From the NCBI GenBank assembly GCA_022836615.1, contig MU405327.1, forward strand, positions 7,814-71,813: a stretch of DNA of 64,000 bases. The letters run 5' to 3'. The DNA comes from Annulohypoxylon bovei var. microspora. Its lineage: Eukaryota; Ascomycota; Sordariomycetes; Xylariales; Hypoxylaceae. Below the pieces are notes generated by a model. The model had not been told where the DNA came from, searched no databases, and saw nothing but the letters and a program-made list of their open reading frames with translations. This document shows, one piece after another, positions 44,137 through 55,526 of the stretch. The position numbers were made by a program, and so were the translations under genes. The first letter of the stretch is position 1. The number at the start of each line of letters is the position of its first letter.

Positions 44137-46046
44137 ATTGAAAGACGTGATAGGTCACAAATTTTCGTGTTTGTGATGTTGATCATAACCAGAGAAGGTT
44201 GAAATGCTTGGGATCTACGCGCGCGATGCTGACGATGCTGACGATATCGACGATAAGGTCATATAAATGCGGGATCGTAGACTTGAGGCAGCGCAGTATT
44301 ATTAACGTATGATGGTGTATGGCAGTGGTGCCGAGAGTTGGATTCGGTTCGGAGAAGGTAGAAGAATGATTTCATAGAACAAAGAAAGTGATAGGCCAAA
44401 CGGGGCTTAAATTTAATTTTTGGGTTTACGTCTGATCCCGATCTGGCTGAGCCTTCGCTTTGGTGGTGAGGACGCAGTGACGAGATAGCGCCTCTCACCA
44501 ATATTGCCTTGTATGAGCACAGATCACTAGATCATGCGGATTGTTACCTGGCAGAATCGGGTTATTTGGTGAGAAAGGAAGGAGGAAAAGTCTGGATTGG
44601 TAACCGAGAACTTTGAGGTTGCGTAGTCGAAATAATTTGAGGTGGTGTTTCCTCCATGAAATCGGATGGAGCGAGTGGGTCTATCAGGAGAGGATCAATT
44701 GAGAGCGTTAATTGACCTAACCCGTAGTCACTTTGTACTGTACCTAGTACTTTACATACAAGCTTATCCATGTTATCATTGTTAAAGTACTATGTAGGTT
44801 TAGTACTACTACCTAGTAGGTGGTGGGTGTGGACGTCGCTACAATTACCTAAGAAGAGGGGCAATAGGATTGATGCTACTAATAGGTGATCGATGAGTTA
44901 GTAGGTGGAAGTACATACATAGGCAATTGTAGGTACTTCCACTACTTACGCCCCAAGCTTTCTCTAGAAAGGCAGCTGCTTCCTTGGTGCCTCTAATCAT
45001 TTGAAAGGAAGGTGCGCCCATACCTTTCAGTACAATATTAGGTATTGCGCGTCTTTATGTATATCTAATACATAAAGCAACCCCGGATTAAGCTCTCATA
45101 TCCCCTGGTCCTGTTCCTGCTTGATTCCGTGTGCCACGGTACAGATCGGGACATGGATTGGAAGTGGTTTCTAATTATACTTTTCGAGTACGTACATCTA
45201 CGGAGATTGGTCCAAACCACACCGAGAATTACCAGATTCAGCAATAGCCATTCTGGAGCGATTATGTACACGCTGCATTATCTTATCTACCATCTTTGCG
45301 AATGACGTTACTCAATTTGGAGTCAGGTGAGAGAAAACATCGTCTACTACATACATGTATGTATGCATAGGCAGTTCGATGTTGGTAGTATTTATAAATG
45401 TACCTAATACGTCAAGGACAGTGATATTGCTAATATTTTATCTAGAACAAAGAGATATCTCCGAGTCAGTCACTAATCGTAGTAGCTATATATTCTTTAA
45501 ACATTTAGTAGAAAAACTTCTGGTGAAACAAATCCATAGAACCAGGTACCACGCATTTGCTTAGCACTTAGGTAGATAGAGATTACGGAAACAAAAATAA
45601 ACCAAAATACCCCCATTACATTTCGAACCAAATCCTACACAGGGGCAAAATAATAATACCGGTAGAGGTTCCCAAGATCAATCGCCATTGATATTGAATA
45701 GTAGCGATTCTCATAAATTGACGTCATTGAATATGCGTCTTCAGCCTCCCCCACGGACAAAAATGTCTATGATGAAATCCGATGCGCCTCATCAGACAGC
45801 ACATGGCTACCGAGATCGATCGTCGGAATTGACGAGTAGATCAAGAGTACTTCCACGATGGGCTGTGACGTGTTGATCCTGAAGCCGTTGCTGCTATTCC
45901 TTCAAATAGTGATTTGTCCCTCCGTCCGTTCGATTTCCTAACCACGATCCATTCATTGCAAATACCTTGGAATTAAGTCAGGATTTTAACCAGCACGAAA
46001 TCAGAAAAGAAAAACGACCACGCCACATTATACTTAGGAGATCAAC
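44137..46046. other. intergenic region (divergent genes)
   Basis: About 1.9 kb between divergent genes. A 9-bp unit repeat (GACGATGCT-like) lies at 44225-44255. TACCTAG motifs cluster around 44740-44825. No recognisable gene. Confidence 0.6.
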
Positions 46047-46726
46047 ATGTCCACATTCTCCAACGCCGATACTGGTACTAAGCCTGCCGACCCTTATAAA
46101 GTTGCTAATAAGGAAGATGATGTACCAATGAACGAAAAAATCGAGATCCTCGACAAGTTCGTATCCACATGCAAATATGGCATGATGACTACGCGCGATT
46201 TCAGCACTGGAAAACTTGTGTCCCGATGCATGGCGGTGGCCGCAAAGGTAAATCATTTATTTACTTCTATACTCACAAAGTCATGACCATCCTAATACCA
46301 CATAAGGAGAAAGGAGGGCTTGACCAACTATTTTTCACGAACACGGAGTCCAAGAAGACAGACGAATTGGAGAACGATCCACACGTCAACCTCTCGTTCC
46401 TAGATAGCTCCGGCCAGTGGGCTTCTATTTCGGGAACGACATCTATCGAGACTGATCGCGACCTGGTCAAAAAGTACTACAACCCAGCATTGAAGGCGTG
46501 GATGGGCGATCTCGGAGACGGAATTCATGATGGTTCGGAGAACGACCCTCGTATTGGTGTCATCAGAGTCAAGATATCGTCGGCAACCTACTCCGTTAGC
46601 GACAAAACCTTGCTTGGCTTCGCGGTTGAGATAGCCAAAGGGACTGTAACAGGACAGCCTGCGAGCGTCAATAAACTTCGCGAGATCAGCGAGAGTGAGA
46701 TGCAGTCTTGGAGATTGTCTCATTGA
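46047..46726 (+). CDS. BLI-3-like FMN-binding protein (pyridoxamine-phosphate-oxidase fold)
   Basis: Exons 46047-46247 and 46307-46726 give 206 residues with a phase 0 intron of 59 nt (GTAAAT donor, ATAAG acceptor). Joining restores MAVAAK-EKGGLDQLFFTNTESKKTDEL, the core of the general-stress/BLI-3 family of split-barrel flavoproteins. In Neurospora bli-3 is blue-light induced. Whether this gene is light regulated cannot be seen here. Further family blocks are HVNLSFLDSSGQWASISGT and KAWMGDLGDGIHDG. The start has a good ATG context after an in-frame stop-rich leader. The reaction catalysed is unknown and the fold-based call is solid. Confidence 0.88.
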
Positions 46727-46825
46727 TCACCCGTTAGAGACTGATGGAAATTGAGAACCTGTATTTATCGAATCGCCCAGACTAGGCTTCAATAAGAGGG
46801 ACCTTTACAGTAGCCAATGATGTCC

Positions 46826-47861
46826 TCATTGTTTACCATAATCACTATTCCATATTTTGTCCCATATCTCCTTATCAATAGCAAACTCTCTCGTGTAGTC
46901 TCTCTCTAGCTCATGTGCTCTTCTGCCGAGCAATACCAAGCTATGAAGCGGTGGCCCTAGAGCTTCATCGGCGTCGCACAGCTGTTGCAATGTCCCCGAG
47001 ACGAACTTTTCCGTTCTACCGCCAACTCTTGCGGCGCCGATAGCTAGAGTATCAGGACCATAGACGCCCTCTTTCTTTTCACTCTCGATCTCGAGCATCT
47101 GCTGCGCGCACTGGCCGACGGTCATGTATCTCGGGGGTTCGTATATCTTCCTGCCCCGTGCCATATTTTCTAAGCTTTGCTCTTTGACTTTGATGTCCAA
47201 CAACACGAGCGTGTGAAGGCCGATTTCTCGGTTCTCCTTGATACGGTCGTAGAACGAAGCCGGGCGCCAGTTATCTAAAAAGAAGACCATAGACACCGTC
47301 TGACCGAAGTTGTATAACTGAAGTCCCGTTGCACCAATCCCGGACAGGATAGACGCATTGGGTACCGTCTGGACGGGGATAGAGAGCTCGCGCGCCCGAA
47401 GAACGAGGTCGGTATGAGTAGTAGCGCTGTGTCGTATAGGTCAGTATGAGTATATGTCAGTCAAGTTCAAGAGAATCTAAGAGTTAGGTCCTCATTCATG
47501 TCTCTCAGGTTGCTCTCATGCTCTCATACCCAAAAGGATCGCCGACGACTAGGAATGCGACATCTTCTGTTTGAGCATCGCGGAGAATCTCATCACTGTC
47601 TGACTCGACCATCTCTCGGTCTGCGACAACGATAGACCGGCCATAGTATTTTTCCTACTATTATATTAGCGTTAGCTATACAAAAACGAGAAAGATAACA
47701 ACGGTGCGATCTAAAAGTAGGCCTACCAATATAGACTGATCTACTAGAAGAATACTTGTGTACGCCTCGAGGTAGACGCGCGAAGCCTTTTTCACAATTT
47801 CGAGGCCTTTTACGGTAATATCAGTCTCGTCGGAGAGACCTAGCCCTACTAAATATAGCAT
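46826..47861 (-). CDS. dph5: diphthine methyl ester synthase
   Basis: Exons 47727-47861, 47530-47654 and 46826-47426 (minus strand) give 286 residues, the standard family length. Phases 0 and 2 agree, and the joins restore VDQSIL-EKYYGRSIVVADRE and VVGDPFG-ATTHTDL. The enzyme uses S-adenosylmethionine to methylate the modified histidine of translation elongation factor 2 on the way to diphthamide. Tetrapyrrole-methylase-type motifs are visible: MLYLVGLGLSDE at the N-terminus, the GDPFGATTH SAM loop, and PNASILSGIGATGLQLYNFG. Its 3-prime end lies about 100 bp from the stop of the convergent BLI-3-like gene. Confidence 0.95.
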
Positions 47862-48080
47862 CGTGGATAAACTGGGACTTTTACTCGACTCAACTTATTG
47901 AAAGAGACTTCGAGGCTTGTGATGTAGGTATAAATTTCGAAATTTCAGCGGGGCGAAGGGTACATAGCTATTTTACGGATACTGTGCTTACTAGAATAAT
48001 TGGCGGGGTATCATAATAAACCTTATTGCAGGGGTAGGTATGAGATACGTACTGATAAGGAGATTATAGTGGATATTTTC

Positions 48081-48354
48081 CTGTCTTATCTATTCACTAG
48101 TTAATCCAAAGTAAACTTTCCCATTCATCGAATCAACATTGAACTATAACAAACTTGCGCCTCTCAAACAACGTCGGGGGGGGGGGGGGGGGGCCCCCCC
48201 CCCCCCCAACCCACGACCCAACGCGACAGGAAGCAGAAGAGAGGGCCGGGACNNNNNNNNNNCTTTCTTATATTTAAACAATTTAAACAAAACTAAAATT
48301 GCCCTTACATCGAAACACCATTCAAAAATAAAAAACTTGCCCCTCAAAAACACC
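48081..48354. repeat. duplicated flanks of an assembly gap
   Basis: 48085-48172 and 48267-48354 align without any gap over 88 nt with 65 matches by my count (about 74 percent). Most mismatches replace a base by A or C in the right copy. The pair brackets poly-G/poly-C runs and ten N. This looks like one locus assembled twice, the right copy being a low-quality contig start. Confidence 0.8.
48253..48262. other. assembly gap (10 N)
   Basis: Ten unresolved bases; the true gap length is unknown and may be negative, because the flanks resemble each other. Confidence 0.99.
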
Positions 48355-48461
48355 CCCACCCCCCCCCCCCCCCCCGAAATCAATACCACTCTACTAGCGA
48401 ACATAAACTGTAGTTCTCTGGAGCTCACCGTCCTCGAATTCGCGCTCGAAAATACGCCAAG

Positions 48462-49175
48462 ATGTCCGACAGCAAGGGCTCGGCGTACGGCACGCCGGCG
48501 TCGGACACGTCCTTCCGGCGGAATTACGACCTGGACGAGTACGCGCAAAAGGCCAAGGTGCGGGAGTCCGCCGAGAAAGAAGAAGCAAAGGCGCGATACG
48601 AGGCCAAGATGGCCGGCAAGAAATATTACAAGCCTATGACGGGCGACGAGACGCACACGCGGGCGCGGCGAGAGATCATCGACCTCGAGGCCAACGTCGG
48701 CAAGACTACACTGGTGCCAGCTGGCGCGGGCCAGGGCAAGCGTGGTCGCAGCGCCGGATTCTACTGTAGTGCATGCGATCTCACATTTAAGGATAATATG
48801 CAATGGGTCGAGCATATCAACAGCATGCAGCATCTGCGCAACGTTGGCGAGACGGGCGAGGTCAAAAAGGCTACCGCGGAAGACGTGCACAGGCGCATAG
48901 CCGAGGTATGGGAACGGCTGCAGGAGCAGAAGAAGGCGAGTACCACGACGTTGAAGGAGCGCCTAGAGCTGCGCGAAGAGGAGGCAACTAAGGAGAGGGA
49001 GGCGAGGCGACTCAAGAGGCAAGAAGAGCTAGCTAAGAAGAAGGCCGAGAAAGAGTCTGCTGAGAAGGTCAAGGTCGAATACGGGCAGGATGTCCGAGTC
49101 GAGGGCGAGCATGACGAGGATGATATGATGGCCGCGATGGGGATTACCGGCTTCGGCACATCGAAAAAGAAGTAA
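48462..49175 (+). CDS. snu23: U4/U6.U5 tri-snRNP protein Snu23 (ZMAT2-like)
   Basis: Single exon, 237 residues. The N-terminus carries FRRNYDLDEYAQKAKVRE, the family signature. A matrin-type C2H2 zinc finger follows: Cys102, Cys105, His118, His124 in the GFYCSACDLTFKD and HINSMQH blocks. Then comes a highly charged helical region (about 150-215, ERLELREEEATKERE and KKKAEKES) and a short end MAAMGITGFGTSKKK, which is also conserved in the family. Snu23 is a spliceosomal B-complex protein near the 5-prime splice site. The coding region is intact and lies about 200 bp from the assembly gap, so only the promoter is affected. Confidence 0.95.
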   Translation: MSDSKGSAYGTPASDTSFRRNYDLDEYAQKAKVRESAEKEEAKARYEAKMAGKKYYKPMTGDETHTRARREIIDLEANVGKTTLVPAGAGQGKRGRSAGFYCSACDLTFKDNMQWVEHINSMQHLRNVGETGEVKKATAEDVHRRIAEVWERLQEQKKASTTTLKERLELREEEATKEREARRLKRQEELAKKKAEKESAEKVKVEYGQDVRVEGEHDEDDMMAAMGITGFGTSKKK

Positions 49176-50060
49176 ACCAATGATGGCGAATATAACAGAT
49201 ACCTCGAGGCATACCATTTACACATCTGGAGTTGGCATATGGGTCGGGTAATTATTCCGTGGCATTAGAACTGGAGTTTGAATTGGTTTGGCTTGGTTTA
49301 GGCTGGGTTATCTGGTTAGTAATTGCTTTATTTTTATTTTATGATAGTATTTTGTGAGTGTATGTTGATTCTTCTCTTAGTATACCTACCTACCTACTCG
49401 GTAGCATATGGATGATCCCTTTGTGGCGAAGAAAAAGAAAAAGGGGCATCCATGACTGTATGTCATAAGATATCACAATAGCTAAAACTAGTAGCTACGA
49501 ATGGTACGTTATTTTGCTATTAATTCATATGTATTTACGGCGTTACTTCATAAGACTGTTCCGCGGATTCATCATGCGTGTGGGCCTATGTGCGTACGGA
49601 ACAATTATATTTAATTCGCACCTACGTACATACATAGGCCAGGCCACTATCTGCTGTTGGTTACGTCAGATAGGTACCTACTAGGTACTACCCGCTCCTA
49701 CCTCAATTAAATCAACCAGACTCGAGCTGCTCGAGGTAGAACTTTACATCTTGTACACTTTGTACCTATGCCGCACTCCTTAGCAGGTACAATACATCCC
49801 ACTTGGGTTAGGTATTTACCCCACCAACAATTGCGAAACTTCGAAACTTCCCTTTCGTTATACTCTATCGTTAAGCCGTTTTTGGAGTGAACCTTATGTA
49901 GGTAGGTAGGTAACGTTAAATTCAAATACCCAAATACCTACCTATTTGAGTCGCACTTACGATTACACGATTAATCCTACGGCAATCCTCCCAGGACGGC
50001 GGGACAATTCGTCTTACAACTCCTTACCTTCAGTTGCACAACGTGATACGAACCACCAAA
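49176..50060. other. intergenic region
   Basis: About 885 bp between SNU23 and the E2 gene. Rich in TACCTACC/GTAGGTA motifs (49380-49400, 49672-49690, 49895-49945). No gene seen. Confidence 0.65.
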
Positions 50061-50752
50061 ATGTCAGCACCCAGTGCTCCATCGTCATCGTCGCAGACGA
50101 CGGGAGCGGCCCGACTCCTTCAGCGCCAACTTAAGGAGATGCACACGTCGCCAGACCCGTCCGGTATCTCGGTCGGATTAGCTAAGGAAAGCAATGTCTT
50201 CGAGTGGGAAGTGATCCTTATGATTAACGACGACTGCAAATACTATGGCGGTATGTTTCCTAACCAAGTATACACTCTCTCCCCAACCTAATTTCTACGC
50301 ATTTCTCTGCCGGAATCATAATACCACCTCGTTGTCGAAAGAGATTGGTCTCTATATTTAACTCGGCTAACGCATTAGAAAACTTAGGGGCCAACTTCCG
50401 GGCTGTTATGACTTTCCCGCCGGAATACCCCCATCTGCCACCTAAGATCGTCTTTCAGACGCCGATACCATTCCACCCGAATATCTACCCGAACGGCGAA
50501 CTCTGCATCTCGATCTTGCATCCGCCCGAGGAGGACAAGTACGGCTATGAGAGTGCTGCCGAGCGATGGAGTCCGGTACAGACTCCGGAAACGATTCTCC
50601 TGAGCGTTCTCAGTCTCTTTAACGAACCTAACGACGAGAGCCCCGCTAACCTCGATGCTGCTAAACTGTTACGTGCTGAGCGAGAAGGTGGGCCTAAGGA
50701 ATTCAGGAAGAGGGTGCGGAAGTGTGTGAGGGAGAGTCTGGGAGAGGATTAA
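50061..50752 (+). CDS. ubc7: ubiquitin-conjugating enzyme E2, Ubc7/UBE2G type
   Basis: Exons 50061-50250 and 50388-50752 give 184 residues. The phase 1 join restores DDCKYYGG-ANFRAVMTFPPEYPHLPP. Active-site Cys103 lies in NGELCISIL, after HPNIYPNGE. The acidic insertion following it (HPPEEDKYGYESAAERWSPVQT region) is diagnostic for the Ubc7/UBE2G branch, which handles ER-associated degradation together with Hrd1/Cue1-type partners in yeast. The first 20 residues are a Ser/Pro-rich extension before AARLLQRQLKEM. The start is an AAAATGTC context. Confidence 0.93.
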
Positions 50753-51025
50753 CTGAGGTAATCTGAGTCAACCGAAATTCACAGCCACGCAGTGGTATCC
50801 TAAGCATTATAGCGATTCATGACCTTGACCCGATGGAAGCCAGGAGACAATTTTAGGGACGCATCTCCAAGTTGGATCTTGTCTCTGTGGGTGCTGGCTT
50901 GGCCGATTTCTGAGCATGTGGGGTGGCGTTCCTGGGCCAGGTATTCCTCGGCAAATATTCGAATCCATTCAGTGATTTCTGTAATTCGTGTCTAGCATTA
51001 AGCATTTGGACTATATTGTCTCTTT

Positions 51026-52513
51026 TCAGTCGATGACCCCGAAAACGCGCCCCAAAACTCGATCCCACTCCTCATCCCACCGTAGATTGCTCTCTTTCTT
51101 AGCCCCTTTACGCAGGATCTGGAGCTCGGCCGATCCCTCGTCGCTAAATAACCGTTTCAAGATAGCGGCTAGCTCGTCTGCTTTCTCGAAGCCACATCCA
51201 TTTACCCCTTCCTTGACCAACTCGTCGAAGCTCTCGTATCCCGAGTAGGCTGCAACTGGCAACCCCGACCCAAACATGTCGACTACTTTCATGGGTAGAT
51301 CGACACCTGAGCTGGACATGTGGAGACATATTCCGAGATCGGCGCAACTCAGGAGCTTGGCATAGTCCTCCATTGAAAGCCACGCAGTTAGTATGCGAAT
51401 GTTAGGTAGTTTCCCTACTTTCTGCAGGTCCCGGATTTTCTCCTCGTAAAATGCTTTCTGAGGACCACGTCCCGTGATAATTGCAAGTATTGGATGGGCA
51501 GTCTCTTCCTTGGCATAAGTGACCAGTGCCTCGAGCAAGAGCGAAAAATCCTCGTCGGGAGTCCAGGAAGTACTGCTCACTATGAGCCTGGTTTGACCTG
51601 CCATTATATTCGACGCGATATCTTTCGTCTCTGGCAACTTCTCGAGAAAGTCCCTACGGTCTGGTAAGGACTTAAGGGGTTGAAAAATGGAAGCTGGTCG
51701 ATCGTGAAGAGTAAGGATTGGTGCCGTGACATTATAAGGCTCTCGTTCTAGTTGCTTCTTCATCGCATGGGTAACCGTAATATTGGCGGTTGGAGCTGCC
51801 TGTCCCAATGCGCATTCGTAGGCCTTGGAGATTTTGACAAAGGGGTGATCCCGTCCCTTGGTCCCGGCAAGTATTGTCCAGCCATAGTTGTGCCAGTCAA
51901 TCATGAGGTGGGTATTTCGTAGGATAGAAATGAGAAGAGCAATGGCTAGAGTTGGAATAGATGGTGGGTTCTGTGATATATGTCAATGTGGGGTCATTGC
52001 GAAGATGTTAAAGGGGCTGTACCTGGACTAGAAGCCACCTTGCAGGAGGCGTTCGGTAACCCAATACTTGAAAGAGGGTCCAGATCTGCCATAGCACTTT
52101 TAGAGGCCCGGAGATGATGAACGGGATTGACTTAGACCTCAGTATATTCGGCGGAGCTGCTAATGGATAGATCTGGACTCGGGGGTTAGAAAGAAGGTCT
52201 GGGTGAGGGGGGGATTCTGTACAATGGATGAATCAGCATAAGATCTCTGTCAAAATAATATTTAATAGGGATTAAAGATACCATGATATCCAATAAGATC
52301 AACCCTGCCGCCATGTCTAGCAACACTTAATGCATGGTACTGCATGCGTGGACTTCGGCCAATGTCTCCAAGGACTAAGACTTGGACAGAGACGGATTCC
52401 TTTGAAGCAGGCGAGTGTTTGACGTAGCGTGAAGGGAGCATTGTCAAGGTCACAACCAGGCCAAGTAACAAGCCAAAAGCTGTAAATGCTAGGACAATGG
52501 CAAGATACGCCAT
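51026..52513 (-). CDS. alg1: chitobiosyldiphosphodolichol beta-mannosyltransferase (ALG1)
   Basis: Exons 52282-52513, 52023-52216 and 51026-51970 (minus strand) give 456 residues. Phases 1 and 0 agree, and the joins give DLIGYH-ESPPHPDLL and ARWLLVQ-NPPSIPTLA. The enzyme adds the first mannose to dolichol-PP-GlcNAc2 on the cytosolic ER face, an essential step of N-glycan assembly. An N-terminal membrane anchor (about residues 2-25) is followed by VQVLVLGDIGRSPRMQYHA, a GT33 hallmark. Later blocks are MIDWHNYGWTIL, LIVSSTSWTPDEDFSLLLEAL and LGICLHMSSSGVDLPMKVVDMFG, the donor-binding region. Full length and intact. Confidence 0.95.
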
Positions 52514-53727
52514 GTCGGAATAGTAAGACGTTGTTACTTGAATACGGTGTTAGTTACAGGCTTGGTAATATCTAGAAGCAAATGGGGAGAGAGACTTACT
52601 AAAAAAACGAGTGAGTTATACGATCAGACGGCTAGATCACTGTATGCATGTCCATGCCCTCATACTCTCTTTTCATAACTTGGTAACGGCATCGGCAGAT
52701 GAATGTTAGTGAGTAGATAATTGTGACCCCATTCACAGGTATACTAAGCAACCGTTAGTACATTTAATAAAGGTAGATGCCTTATATCGAGTTACCTACA
52801 TAGTAGTAGGCGGGTATTACTAAGATGTTGTCGATGTAAGGTTCTAAGGTTTCAAGGTGTCTTAAACGATAATGCGTATAGCAATCTTTGTTTATTGCAT
52901 TCGTGGCATTCGTGGCATTTGTGTTGTTTGATAAACCAATAGCGTTGTGGCATCCGGCAATGGATGTTGCATTATCCCCGCAGAAGTACAGATTACTTTC
53001 GGTACCAGCCCTAGCTTCTGTCATTGGATTATTTAGGCCTATGAACTTAAAGTTTGGGGAGCTTTGTGTGCCAATCTGGCCTATTGAGCCTAGTAATCTT
53101 ACTGTAACTAAGTGAGAGATTACAGGCGTTTATCTGTGTGGTTGTACCTAGATACCTGGGTACTAGTAATGCGGAGGATGCGCTGCAGGCTGCATCATAC
53201 CCAACTCGCACTAGATCGGAAAGAGCAAAGATTTATCTAGGAACCGCATTCAGGAACCGGGGGCAGGGGGGCAGGAGGTAATGTTCACCTTCCTTCTTCT
53301 CGACGACTACCGCTCGTTTTTTTCTCCTCCATTCTTTTATCATCAGAAGATGCCACCATTGCTTGTTCTCTTTGGATTACTTTTCACTGTCTATTAAGAT
53401 TGTACTAAGGTTGTTTGTTGTCTACTATTGTTCATATTAGACATCTGGAATATTCATTTACCAAGGTCCAATCGCTTCCAACGCGCGCGAACATAATCAA
53501 ACCCCTGTTCCATCTTTGTCAACAGCCAGATATACGTACGATCCGTCCCTCACAAGGCCATCCGACCCACTTTGACTTTCCACAAACTGTCAATTGACAA
53601 TTCTATACTTATTCGTTGTGGTCCCATCCCTATGCGATAAGGTAGGGAAACAAAGAGAGTCTCCAAGACTCTTAATACTGTCACTATCAGCTAGACGAGT
53701 AGGTCTACAAGATCATTGAGCGACATT
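52514..53727. other. divergent intergenic region
   Basis: About 1.2 kb between divergent ALG1 and the zinc carrier, with CT-rich sequence near 53290-53350. An open frame with ATA/Asn-rich repeats (minus strand, near 52850-52930) is low complexity. No gene seen. Confidence 0.6.
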
Positions 53728-53888
53728 ATGGCATCCTCATACGCCCTGCCGCAGCCTCCGTTACCACATAACCACGGTCATACGCATTCCCACTCCCACT
53801 CACATTCGCACTCGCCCCCGTCTTTTGGTCACTCAAGATCGACCCGTTCTCTACAGACCTATTCCCAAGGCCAGAAGGCCGAGGTCGG

Positions 53889-53921
<33 letters not shown>

Positions 53922-55526
53922 TGACCACGACCATGACCATGACCATGACCATGACCATGACCATGACCACGATCATGATCACGATCACGACCATACCGAT
54001 ATTGACACTCAGGCCCAGGCACGACAAAACATGACGCAGTACCGAGCCAACTCATTCATACCTTTGCAAAGACGAGAAAATCGCCCGTCTCCCCTGAGAC
54101 AGACCACCGAGGACCTACCTAGCCCACAGAAAAAAGACACGATGAGCATCCCGAAGACTTCAAACTATGACGCTCCTGCTGGCACTGTTTTACATGAGCA
54201 TGCGCATGCGCATGATCATGATCATGATGGTCACCATCCACATGCAGCGACCTACTCGAAGTTTACAGCATTGCTGCTCCCATATACTTCGAGGTGGCCA
54301 TTAGTCCATGCGATTATGACGGAGAAGGACTCGCGTCGCATTTTCTATTTCATGGGGTACGACTCAGACTGATAAGAATCATTGTTCCTATGCGCAGAAC
54401 TGACTATATCCTTTTCTAGAGTCAATTTCTCATTTATGGCCGTTCAAGCCGTATACGGTTACCTCACCGACTCCCTCGGGCTTCTGAGCGACAGCATACA
54501 CATGTTCTTCGACTGCGTGGCTTTAGCGGTAGGCCTTTTTGCATCGGTGATGAGCAAATGGCCACCTAGCGAGCGATTTCCTTATGGATTTGGGAAGATT
54601 GAGACGCTGAGCGGATTTGCCAATGGCGTCTTCTTGATGTGCGTCTTGATTCCGTGCAACCGAAACAATTAGCTAACAATCTATGTAGACTTATCAGCCT
54701 CGAGATCATGTTTGAAGGATTCGAGAGATTATTAGAGGGACGAGAAACTAAGAGGCTTCGGGAGCTCTTCATCGTTAGTACTTTAGGATTGGTTGTCAAT
54801 CTGCTAGGTATTTTCGCTTTTGGCTCCCACGGCCACAGCCATGGCCATGACCATTCACATAGTCATGGGCATTCTCACGATCTCAGTCACAGCCACAGCC
54901 ACGACAAGGACCACGATCACCATGATTGTAGCTCGCACCATGAGCATGAGCATAAGCACGATCATGGTCACGGCCATAGCCATGCCCATGCTCATCATGA
55001 CCATGATAACGAAAATATGCACGGGATCTATCTACATATCCTTGCGGATACCCTCGGAAGTGCCTCGGTGATTATATCAACAGTCTTGACTTACCTGATC
55101 CCATGGTCCGGCTGGGATCCTTTAGCGTCCTTCTTGATCGCGTATCTGATTCTCATTACGGCAACACCTCTAGTGAAGTCCTCAGCCCAACGTCTACTAC
55201 TGACAATCCCGGCAGACACGGAGTATAATCTCCGGAATACGCTGTCCGAGATCACAAACCAGCGAGGCGTTGCCTCGTATTCAGTACCTAAGTTCTGGGT
55301 GGATGACGGCGCCGGTAGTGAGTCAGGGGCTAAACTCCTAGGGGTGATGCACGTAGCAGCTATACGAGGAGCAGACATGGAGGAGGTTCGAGATAGGGTT
55401 CAGAACTACCTCAACAAGCGTGGGATCGATCTCACGATACAGGTGGAGAGAGAAGGGGACACGACGTGTTGGTGCGGGATGGGTAGGCTCGGCGGCGGTC
55501 TGCCTAAAGGACTGAGCGCTTATTGA
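53728..55526 (+). CDS. msc2: cation diffusion facilitator zinc transporter, Msc2/ZnT5-7 type
   Basis: Exons 53728-54356, 54420-54638 and 54689-55526 give 561 residues with phases 2 and 2 agreeing (FYFMG-VNFSFMAVQ; GVFLI-LISLEIMFEG). It moves zinc into the ER/Golgi lumen in exchange for protons. The N-terminal 190 residues are hydrophilic and hold two His-rich clusters, including about 17 consecutive HD dipeptides. The CDF core has six membrane helices with zinc site HxxxD pairs in LLSDSIHMFFDC and HILADTLGSA, split by a His-rich cytosolic loop (HGHSHGHDHSHSHGHSHD and onward). The C-terminal domain ends in CWCGMGRLGGG. The start is the ATG at 53728. The number of helices is smaller than in yeast Msc2. 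Confidence 0.92.
53891..53996. repeat. hexanucleotide repeat CAYGAY encoding about 17 His-Asp pairs
   Basis: A run of CAC/CAT GAC/GAT codons in the zinc carrier's N-terminus. Codon variants alternate, so this is a somewhat aged expansion. It also keeps the antisense frame open, which is an artefact. Confidence 0.9.

Larger units (their letters stand above)
47862..48461. other. intergenic region containing a scaffold gap
   Basis: About 600 bp between divergent DPH5 and SNU23. It contains homopolymer runs (18 G at 48176-48193, 14 C at 48194-48207, 17 C at 48359-48375) and ten N at 48253-48262. The two flanks of the gap align with each other (see repeat entry), so this sequence is unreliable. 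Confidence 0.85.

Noticed and set aside
48144..48890. Minus-strand frame of 248 codons spanning the N gap
   Set aside because: Reads through ten unresolved bases and homopolymers and is antisense to SNU23.
53726..54055. Antisense frame encoding a Gly/His/Arg-Asp repeat
   Set aside because: Mirror of the CAYGAY repeat of the zinc carrier; a hexamer repeat stays open in several frames.
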